Assembly (NCBI GenBank): GCA_963634825.1
Contig: CAVHCP010000011.1
Span: 1-39,846, forward strand
Source of the DNA: Gallibacter sp963634825
GTDB lineage: Bacteria > Bacillota > Clostridia > Peptostreptococcales > Anaerovoracaceae
DNA length: 39,846 nt
Reading direction: 5' to 3'
Of the stretch, positions 33,592-39,846 are shown one piece after another. How positions within the stretch are numbered: position 1 is the stretch's first letter; every line of letters starts with the position of its first letter. The notes under the pieces were generated by a model. The model saw only the letters and a list, made by a program, of their open reading frames with translations, had not been told where the DNA came from and did not search any database. Both the position numbers and the translations under genes were made by a program.

Positions 33592-34933
33592 CTATTAGCC
33601 TCCTGATTTCTCCTATTAAATAAAGCGAACCGACAAATATTGTCGCATCGTATTTGTGGGATTTGTCGCACTTGCTGTATTTGCTATTTGTTATATTTTT
33701 GACATAGTCTAAAGTCTCCGCCGGCTCTCCTGTAAATATTACATTTTTACCATTGGCAACAAGTACCTTCCTCATATCTTCTTTGTCAAGCTTGCGCGGA
33801 TTGTTTGGATTAGTTGCTATAAAATCGGCATCGATATGTGCAAGAGCCTGCATCATCTTGTCTATTTCTTTATCTTTTAATATGCCGATTATTATAAGCA
33901 ATTTTTTATCACTAAACAGTTTTGAAACCGTCCTGACAAAACTTTGCATTCCTGCACTGTTATGAGCACCGTCCAAAATATACATAGGCTCTTTCGAAAG
34001 CACCTCAAAGCGTCCCTTATTTTTAGCATTTTCCATGCCTCTATATATCATATGGTCAGTTATATTTATTATACCATTTTCCCTGAGAACTTCAACCGTC
34101 GTCAAAGCTACGGCAGCATTCGCAACCTGGTGTGCTCCCACAAGAGAAATCCGCATATCTTCATATTTTTTGCCATACGCTGTGCAGTCAAACACTGTCC
34201 CTTCCAGACTCTCCTCTTTTAACAAATAATCACTCGCTTTTACCTCTACTGTCTGCGCCTTTTTTTCGGTAGCCTTGCCCTCTATGACGCCTTTAGCTGC
34301 CCGCGCCTCCTCTTCTGTGATGCCATTTGGTATCGTCGCATATACAAGCGGAATCCCTTCTTTGATAATGCCTGCTTTCTCGCCGGCTATCTTGTCTATC
34401 GTAGTACCAAGCCTGTCCGTATGATCGTATGAAATCGAGGATATTACCGTAATCAAAGGCTTTTCTATAACATTTGTACTGTCGCCCCTGCCCCCGAGGC
34501 CGACCTCAAGTATGACAAAATCTGCATTTTTTTCTTTGAAATACATAAATCCGATAGCTGTTACGACATCAAACTCCGTCGGTGACAAAAGGCCCTCGTC
34601 GCACATTTTTTTAGCTTCCTCAGAAGCTCTATCCGCATATCTTTTTAGACTATCGTCGTCGATATATTCTCCGTTAAATTCGATCCTTTCATTGAACACC
34701 TCAAGATACGGGGAAGAATATATCCCCGTATCGTAGCCTGCTTCACGCAAAATCTCATATATAAATCTGCTGACCGAGCCTTTGCCATTTGTGCCCGCAA
34801 CATGGATTATCTTTAAATCCTTTTGCGGATCGCCGAGTCTGTGCAAAAGCTCACTTATGCGCTCAAGCCCAAGGACACTGCCAAACTTGTTAAACTCGCT
34901 TATCTTCTTTAAAGCCTCAGCTGAGCTTTTCAT
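33581..34933 (-). CDS. folC: Folylpolyglutamate synthase / dihydrofolate synthase
   Basis: Mur-ligase-like enzyme that adds glutamate to folates, and often also makes dihydrofolate from dihydropteroate. In 450 residues: P-loop GTNGKGS (47-53), the SYDHTDRLGTTIDKIAGEKAGIIK region, HQVANAAVAL and ILDGAHNSAGM of the central domain, then the smaller C-terminal domain with NPNNPRKLD. The start ATG overlaps the valS stop as ATGA. Being next to valS is a common arrangement in Firmicutes. Confidence 0.96.
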   Translation of the reverse strand: MKSSAEALKKISEFNKFGSVLGLERISELLHRLGDPQKDLKIIHVAGTNGKGSVSRFIYEILREAGYDTGIYSSPYLEVFNERIEFNGEYIDDDSLKRYADRASEEAKKMCDEGLLSPTEFDVVTAIGFMYFKEKNADFVILEVGLGGRGDSTNVIEKPLITVISSISYDHTDRLGTTIDKIAGEKAGIIKEGIPLVYATIPNGITEEEARAAKGVIEGKATEKKAQTVEVKASDYLLKEESLEGTVFDCTAYGKKYEDMRISLVGAHQVANAAVALTTVEVLRENGIINITDHMIYRGMENAKNKGRFEVLSKEPMYILDGAHNSAGMQSFVRTVSKLFSDKKLLIIIGILKDKEIDKMMQALAHIDADFIATNPNNPRKLDKEDMRKVLVANGKNVIFTGEPAETLDYVKNITNSKYSKCDKSHKYDATIFVGSLYLIGEIRRLIGER

Positions 34934-37608
34934 ATCTTTTTCTCCACTACCTGCAATCTTTCCGAAACCTTTGCAAGCATTTCCTTATAATTTGCCAGCT
35001 TGTCTTTTCCCTCTGCTATTTTATTTTCCGGCGCCTTATTTACAAATCCCGGATTTGCAAGCATCTTTTCGCAACGTGCCACCTCATTTGTGAGCTTTTC
35101 CTTTTCCTTTGCAAGTCTTTGTGCCTCTGCCACAAAATCTACAAGCTCCGCAAGAGGTATGTGTATTTCTGCACCGCTTATAACAGCTGACATAACCTCC
35201 TCAGGCACGTCATCTTTATCTGATGTAAACTTTATCTTTTCAATATTTGCAAGGCTTTTTATGTATCGCTCACAATTTTTGACAGCATCAAGCATATCCT
35301 TGTCGACTACAAATACAGCAGACAGCTTCTTAGAAGGTGCAGCTTCTGCCTCAGCTCTGATATTTCTTATCGCCTTTATCGCTTCCATAGCAAGCTCTAT
35401 TTCCTCGACTTCTGCTTCAAAAGTATATGCCGGATCAAATTTCGGGAATGCCTTTAGCATTATAAAGTCCGGATTTTGTTTGCAAACCTCATGAAGCTTT
35501 GGCAAATAAGAGTAAATCTCCTCTGTGATAAATGGCATGAACGGATGGAGCATTTTTAGCATATCGCAAAGCACCTTTACAAGTACGAATCGAGCAACTT
35601 TTTTGTCCGCCTCATCATCGCCATAAAGTCTACCCTTTACAATCTCTATATACCAGTCGCAATATTCATTCCAAATGAGATCATATATCTTTTGCTGTGC
35701 AAGAGAGAGATCGAAATTGTCCATCGCCTGCGTCATATAATCCGCCGCCTCGTTTGCCTTTGCGACAATCCACTTATCCTCGCTTTGCCATTTACTCTCA
35801 TCGGTGTCAAGTGGCAAAAATTCGCCGTTTTCGTCCTTGAGATTCATTATTACAAACCTTGAGGCATTCCATAATTTGTTTGCAAAATTTCTCGCCGCCT
35901 CGAGCTTCTTTGGTATATATCTTGTATCATTGCCCGGTGTGATGCCAGAAATAAGCATAAATCTAAGCGCGTCTGCTCCCATTTCCTCTATAACATCGAG
36001 CGGATTTATGCCGTTGCCAAGCGATTTGCTCATCTTCCTGCCCTGCTCGTCACGAACAAGCCCGTGCAGATAAACATACTTAAATGGCACCTCACCTGTC
36101 ATTTCGAGCGCGGAAAATACCATTCTGACTACCCAGAAAAATATGATGTCATATCCTGTAACAAGTACATCTGTCGGATAAAAATATTCGTAGTCCGGAG
36201 TTTTTTCGGGCCAGCCGAGAGTCGAAAACGGCCACAGTGCCGACGAAAACCATGTGTCGAGCACATCCTCATCCTGCTTTATCTTAGTACTGCCACATTT
36301 TGGACATTTTGTAACATCCTGGGTGCTTACTTCTACATGACCGCATTCCTCGCAATAATATGCCGGTATCCTGTGTCCCCACCAGAGCTGTCTTGAGATA
36401 CACCAATCCTTGATATTTTCGAGCCAATGAAGGTATATTTTTTCAAATCTTTCCGGTACATGCGTGAGCTCGCCGTCCTTTGCCACCTTTATCGCAGGCT
36501 CAGCTAATTTCTTCATAGCTACAAACCATTGCTCAGAAAGCATCGGTTCTACCTCGTTGTGACATCTGTAGCAAGTGCCGACAGGTATTGTAATGTCCTC
36601 TGTCTTTACAAGATAGCCCGCCTCGTCAAGCTCCTTTACCCACGCCTTACGGCATTCGTATCTGTTCATTCCCTCGTATTTGCCCGCTCTCTCATTCATA
36701 GTTGCGTCAAGATTCATACAAGCCGGCATATCAAGGTTGTGTCTTTCGCCCACCTCAAAATCATTGTGGTCGGCTGCAGGCGTTATCTTTACTGCGCCTG
36801 TGCCCTTCTCCATATCAGGATAATCGTCGGCTATGATCGGGATTTTTCTATCTGTCAGTGGCACGAAAACCTCTGTGCCTATCAGTGCCTTATATCTTTC
36901 ATCCTCCGGATTTACTGCAATTGCTACATCGGCAAACATTGTTTCCGGTCTTGAAGTTGCAACGACAATACCCTCTGAGCCGTCTGCTCCCGGATATCTA
37001 AAGTACCAATATTTGCCATTTTTATCTTCTCTCTCCACCTCGGCATCCGAAAGAGATGTACCACAGACAGGACACCAATTTATCAGTCTTGTGCCCTTGT
37101 AGATCAAGCCCTTTTTGTAAAGTCTTACAAAAAATTCCTTTACCGCCTTGCTGCAAACCTCATCCATCGTAAAGCGCTCACGCTCCCAGTCGCACGAATC
37201 GCCGAGCTTGCGACACTGCTCTGTTATCTTGCCTCCGAATTCTTCTTTCCACTCCCAGACCTTTTTTAGGAACTCCTCTCTGCCAAGGTCCTCTTTTTCG
37301 ATGCCGTCTTCTCTGAGCCTTTCGACAACCTTTACCTCGGTTGCGATAGAAGCATGGTCTGAGCCCGGAATCCAAAGACTGCTATATCCCTGCATTCTCT
37401 TATATCTTATCAATATATCCTGCAATGTCTGGTCCAGAGCATGACCCATGTGGAGCTGCCCTGTTATATTTGGCGGAGGCATGATGATTGTAAATGGTTT
37501 TTTGTTTTCATCGATATGCGCATGAAAAGCCCCCTTTGCCTCCCATTCCTTATAAATCCTGTCTTCGAAGTCGTGAGGATTATATGTTTTTGCTAAGTTC
37601 TTATCCAT
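34930..37608 (-). CDS. valS: Valyl-tRNA synthetase
   Basis: Class I synthetase that charges tRNA-Val. From ATG 37608 it has 892 residues. That start has GGAGGG six bases upstream; reading further up would run into the leader. Motifs: PPPNITGQLHMGHAL (HMGH at 53-56), the CP1 editing domain with TSRPETMFADVAIAV, KMSKS at 525-529, WNASRFVIMNL of the anticodon-binding domain, and a C-terminal coiled-coil arm rich in Lys and Glu. A zinc-ribbon-like CEEC...CPKC lies in the CP region. It is the first gene after the T-box leader and overlaps folC by four bases. Confidence 0.98.
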   Translation of the reverse strand: MDKNLAKTYNPHDFEDRIYKEWEAKGAFHAHIDENKKPFTIIMPPPNITGQLHMGHALDQTLQDILIRYKRMQGYSSLWIPGSDHASIATEVKVVERLREDGIEKEDLGREEFLKKVWEWKEEFGGKITEQCRKLGDSCDWERERFTMDEVCSKAVKEFFVRLYKKGLIYKGTRLINWCPVCGTSLSDAEVEREDKNGKYWYFRYPGADGSEGIVVATSRPETMFADVAIAVNPEDERYKALIGTEVFVPLTDRKIPIIADDYPDMEKGTGAVKITPAADHNDFEVGERHNLDMPACMNLDATMNERAGKYEGMNRYECRKAWVKELDEAGYLVKTEDITIPVGTCYRCHNEVEPMLSEQWFVAMKKLAEPAIKVAKDGELTHVPERFEKIYLHWLENIKDWCISRQLWWGHRIPAYYCEECGHVEVSTQDVTKCPKCGSTKIKQDEDVLDTWFSSALWPFSTLGWPEKTPDYEYFYPTDVLVTGYDIIFFWVVRMVFSALEMTGEVPFKYVYLHGLVRDEQGRKMSKSLGNGINPLDVIEEMGADALRFMLISGITPGNDTRYIPKKLEAARNFANKLWNASRFVIMNLKDENGEFLPLDTDESKWQSEDKWIVAKANEAADYMTQAMDNFDLSLAQQKIYDLIWNEYCDWYIEIVKGRLYGDDEADKKVARFVLVKVLCDMLKMLHPFMPFITEEIYSYLPKLHEVCKQNPDFIMLKAFPKFDPAYTFEAEVEEIELAMEAIKAIRNIRAEAEAAPSKKLSAVFVVDKDMLDAVKNCERYIKSLANIEKIKFTSDKDDVPEEVMSAVISGAEIHIPLAELVDFVAEAQRLAKEKEKLTNEVARCEKMLANPGFVNKAPENKIAEGKDKLANYKEMLAKVSERLQVVEKKI

Positions 37609-37704
37609 TTTTTCCCTCCGTAATTTATTTTTTTGTCCTGTAACCCTTTTGTTTTCGCAAGTGCGCAAAGCCTTTAGTATCCGTAGATATAGGCTATAAA
37701 AAAT

Positions 37705-37936
37705 AAAAATCCGCCCTACTTAAAGGACGGATATTTTTCCGCGGTACCACCTTTATTCCAAAAGCCTGCTTTTGCATCGCTACTACCGCGCAAAGACTTT
37801 TGGCACTCCTTTGTTTTAGGCTCCAAAGCAACCTTCAAAAAACGCTTTCCCTTGGAAACTCACAGCCACGATTTCCATTCTCTTTAGGGGCTATTTTTTT
37901 ACTCCTCTTTTTCGACGCCTTATGAAATTGTTTTAA
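37705..37936 (-). promoter_or_regulatory. T-box leader of valS (uncharged tRNA-Val sensor)
   Basis: On the minus strand the leader begins near 37936 and contains a long stem I region, then the T-box proper GGTGGTACCGCGG (37739-37751), which binds the tRNA acceptor end. An intrinsic terminator follows: ATCCGTCC/GGGCGGAT (37725-37732 with 37709-37716) with a T run. Antitermination on uncharged tRNA would switch on valS and the genes behind it. A GUU triplet at 37841-37843, 3' of the GGAAA/TTTCC distal hairpin, is a possible specifier codon for valine; this is inference. Confidence 0.93.
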
Positions 37937-37942
37937 TAAGTA

Positions 37943-37971
37943 AGTATACCTTTTTTTATTCTCTTGGTCAA
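37943..37971 (-). promoter_or_regulatory. Promoter of the T-box/valS transcript
   Basis: Minus strand TTGACC (37966-37971), 17 bp, TATACT (37943-37948). The start point near 37936 fits the beginning of the T-box leader. Confidence 0.8.
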
Positions 37972-38000
37972 GCACGGTTATGCTACCACAAATCACGCAA

Positions 38001-38022
38001 CAATTGCATAACAATTGCATAA
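38001..38022. repeat. 11-bp tandem repeat between the valS and hom promoters
   Basis: CAATTGCATAA occurs twice in perfect tandem (38001-38011 and 38012-38022); each unit contains the palindrome CAATTG. It lies just upstream of the hom -35 box and about 30 bp behind the valS -35, a place where a regulator could bind. Confidence 0.7.
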
Positions 38023-38039
38023 GAAATTCGCAGTTTTTA

Positions 38040-38068
38040 AAGACAAATTTGGCTTTTTACTATATAAT
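38040..38068 (+). promoter_or_regulatory. Promoter of hom
   Basis: AAGACA (38040-38045), 17 bp, TATAAT (38063-38068). The transcript would start near 38075, with AAAGGAGG ahead of the start codon at 38113. Confidence 0.65.
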
Positions 38069-38112
38069 CATATAGATGAAGCAGACTTTAATATTCCAAA
38101 GGAGGAATTACA

Positions 38113-39093
38113 ATGAAAAATATAAAAATCGGTCTTTTAGGCTTTGGTAATGTAGGCACAGGCACTTATCAGATTTTAGATATGAATAAAGAGCATATCG
38201 AAAAACAGGTCGGTGCTTCCCTCGAGATTACAAAAATTTTGGTGCGTGACAAAACAAAGGCACGCCCTATAAAAGTAGATAATGCGCTATTTACAGAAAA
38301 TCCGGACGATATAATCAAAAATCCTGATATCGATATCGTAGTTGAGGTTCTCGGCGGTGTTGAACCTGCATTCACATATATGCTTACAGCTCTTGAAAAC
38401 GGCAAGCATGTCGTAACTGCAAACAAAGCGGCTGTCGCATCGGATTATCAAAAATTGGCAAATGCGGCAAAAGTAAATAATGTAGAGCTAAAACTCGAAG
38501 CGTGCGTGGCTGGCGGTATTCCTATACTAAACGCACTCACAACTGTTTTGACAGCAAATAAATTCACAGAAATTTTGGGCATACTAAATGGTACAACTAA
38601 CTACATCCTAACTCAGATGACCGAGTTTGGTCTCGCATATGACGATGTGTTAAAGGATGCACAGGCTAAGGGCTTTGCCGAAGCAGATCCGACAGCCGAT
38701 GTCGAGGGTATAGACGCTGCCAACAAGCTTTCGATCATTATGTCACTTGCATTTGGCAAGACAGTACATCCCGACAACATCCCTACAGAGGGTATCAGCA
38801 AAATCACAAAAGCTGACATAGACGCCGCAGCAAAGGAAAATTGCAAGATAAAGCTCATCGGCTCAGCAAGCTTTAAGGACGGCGAGCTTTCGTACAGCGT
38901 GAAGCCTATGAAGTTGCCAAACACTCATCCGCTTGCTTCTGTTTCAAATGAGTTTAATGCCGTATTTGTAAACGGTAATGCCGTTGGCGAACTTATGTTT
39001 TATGGCAAAGGAGCAGGTCCTCTTCCAACAGGCAGCGCTGTAATGGGAGATATATTAACAGTAGCAAAGGCAGAGGTTGAAAGGAGCAAATAA
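38113..39093 (+). CDS. hom: Homoserine dehydrogenase lacking the ACT domain
   Basis: It reduces aspartate semialdehyde to homoserine on the route to threonine and methionine. The 326 residues comprise the NAD(P)-binding domain (GFGNVG at 10-15), VTANKAAVA, and the catalytic domain with EACVAGGIPILNAL, ILNGTTNYILTQM and GFAEADPTADVEGIDAANKL. The protein stops shortly after GAGPLPTGSAVMGDI, so the ~80-residue C-terminal ACT domain, through which threonine inhibits many Firmicute enzymes, is absent; there is no frameshift remnant after the stop. AAAGGAGG precedes the ATG. No aspartokinase or stand-alone ACT gene is adjacent. Confidence 0.95.
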   Translation: MKNIKIGLLGFGNVGTGTYQILDMNKEHIEKQVGASLEITKILVRDKTKARPIKVDNALFTENPDDIIKNPDIDIVVEVLGGVEPAFTYMLTALENGKHVVTANKAAVASDYQKLANAAKVNNVELKLEACVAGGIPILNALTTVLTANKFTEILGILNGTTNYILTQMTEFGLAYDDVLKDAQAKGFAEADPTADVEGIDAANKLSIIMSLAFGKTVHPDNIPTEGISKITKADIDAAAKENCKIKLIGSASFKDGELSYSVKPMKLPNTHPLASVSNEFNAVFVNGNAVGELMFYGKGAGPLPTGSAVMGDILTVAKAEVERSK

Positions 39094-39095
39094 AT

Positions 39096-39590
39096 ATGGG
39101 GTTATATAAGGAATGGCGAAATCTTGCCGAAGGTCAAACAAAGGAAACCGTCGATGATTTTTGGACAGAATATAGCGACGCTGAGACAAAAATTTATCAG
39201 GATATTTTAGCAAACAAAAAAAATCATTTTGAAGGTGTTATTTCGGAGCTTGCAGAGCAATATGATGTGCGCCCTGTCATCTTTATGGGTTTTATAGACG
39301 GTATCCAGACAAGCATACAAAAAGAGCTTGATCTTGACAGCCTCGAGCTTGATTCGGAAATTTCTATGGATATAGATTTTGAAAAGCTATTTTTCAATAT
39401 GCTCAAAGCGGACGCCGGCTATCTGTATTCCCTCGAAGAATGGGAAGATATACTCGACCTCGAAAAGAGAAAGGAAATAGCTACAGCATATAGGCGTTCA
39501 CGAACTGTCGTAAAGGACAAAAAAATCGGCAGGAATGAGCCTTGCCCTTGCGGTAGCGGCAAAAAATATAAGCACTGCTGCGGAGCATAA
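39096..39590 (+). CDS. SEC-C zinc-motif protein
   Basis: A 164-residue protein of unknown function ending in a complete SEC-C motif, NEPCPCGSGKKYKHCC (Cys 150, 152, 161, 162), the zinc-binding motif also found at the C-terminus of SecA. The preceding ~140 residues are acidic and mostly helical, with no membrane segment. It follows hom by two bases, with AAGGAG inside the end of hom, so it is co-transcribed with it. A role in protein or ribosome contact is plausible from the motif but not shown. Confidence 0.85.
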   Translation: MGLYKEWRNLAEGQTKETVDDFWTEYSDAETKIYQDILANKKNHFEGVISELAEQYDVRPVIFMGFIDGIQTSIQKELDLDSLELDSEISMDIDFEKLFFNMLKADAGYLYSLEEWEDILDLEKRKEIATAYRRSRTVVKDKKIGRNEPCPCGSGKKYKHCCGA

Positions 39591-39615
39591 ATAATAGCAC
39601 CGCTACGGAGCATAA
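39571..39615 (+). repeat. Imperfect duplication of the SEC-C gene end
   Basis: Twenty bases at 39571-39590, covering the last codons and the stop, recur at 39596-39615 with two changes (18 of 20 by hand count), a 25-base period. The second copy lies in the 3' untranslated region. Confidence 0.7.
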
Positions 39616-39639
39616 GCGCTACACTTATAAAAAGATATA

Positions 39640-39679
39640 AAAACGCCGTAATTTAGATCATTTCGGCGTTTTGTTTTTT
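39640..39679 (+). terminator. Terminator of the hom-SEC-C operon
   Basis: AAAACGCCG (39640-39648) pairs with CGGCGTTTT (39664-39672), followed by G and six T. The A run upstream would also serve the minus-strand gene that ends at 39761. Confidence 0.85.
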
Positions 39680-39760
39680 CCTAAAATTTGGCTATTTATT
39701 TTCCCTGCGAGTTACTACTTATAAAGACTGTTTTTGCAGAGGCATGCCCGGCAAAGGGCT

Positions 39761-39846
39761 CTATTGCTTACTTGCACAGGTTAAACTCTCGAGCTCTTTT
39801 TCTGATAAGCCTGTTGCTTCGCTGATAAAGTCCATATCAAGACCTT
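39761..39846 (-). CDS. C-terminal fragment, probable Rpn/PD-(D/E)XK transposase-like nuclease
   Basis: Only the last 27 codons are inside the window, read from the right edge to TAG at 39761-39763. They include GLDMDFISEATGLSEKELES. The pattern 'GLDxxxIsxxTGLSxxEIexL' is what I remember at the C-terminus of Rpn-family (recombination-promoting nuclease) and related PD-(D/E)XK transposase-like proteins in Clostridia. The catalytic part lies outside, so the call is tentative. Confidence 0.5.
   Translation of the reverse strand, partial: GLDMDFISEATGLSEKELESLTCASKQ

Noticed and set aside
37835..38020. Minus-strand ORF of 61 codons upstream of valS
   Set aside because: It spans the valS promoter and the 5' part of the T-box leader, whose RNA elements explain the sequence.

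Overview
The window looks like chromosomal DNA of an anaerobic, low-to-moderate GC Gram-positive bacterium, most likely class Clostridia and plausibly a Lachnospiraceae-like lineage. This is inferred from strong AGGAGG-type ribosome binding sites, a valine-type T-box leader, a homodimeric pyruvate:ferredoxin oxidoreductase, the der-plsY-gpsA gene order, and a surface protein ending in a VKTGD-type anchor rather than LPXTG. No rRNA, tRNA, CRISPR array or complete insertion sequence was found.

Layout. (1) 1-333 holds one copy of a palindromic intergenic repeat and the terminator of the first operon. (2) 334-9490 is a minus-strand operon read from 9490 leftwards: a DUF975/CmpB-type membrane fusion protein, an archaeal-type ornithine cyclodeaminase (LOR/SDH domain), uvrB, uvrA and pncB. 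Its promoter lies close to a divergent promoter for a plus-strand citrate synthase (9694-11142). (3) 11143-17861 is the accessory part. It holds a second, complete copy of the palindromic repeat, a wall-anchored surface protein translationally coupled to an unrecognised AT-rich gene for about 1069 residues, a ClC-type channel or transporter, and a 430-bp gene-poor stretch. That stretch has a consensus promoter, two intrinsic terminators, a possible 26-codon ORF and 10-bp tandem repeats. (4) 17862-37608 is a long minus-strand housekeeping block: valS-folC-dgk-GNAT-plsX-rnc-smc-ftsY-der-plsY-gpsA-miaB, then PFOR from its own promoter. It covers tRNA charging and modification, folate, phospholipid synthesis, chromosome condensation, protein targeting and ribosome assembly. 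(5) 37609-38112 carries the T-box leader of valS and, divergently, the hom promoter. (6) 38113-39590 is homoserine dehydrogenase without an ACT domain plus a SEC-C zinc protein. The window ends in the C-terminal fragment of what is probably an Rpn/PD-(D/E)XK transposase-like nuclease.

The strongest candidates for undescribed biology are the pair of structured repeats (1-190 and 11162-11392), the promoter-terminator-small ORF-terminator locus at 17434-17783, and the unknown large protein with its coupled surface protein. All are read from sequence alone. Family assignments rest on recognised motifs, not on searches.
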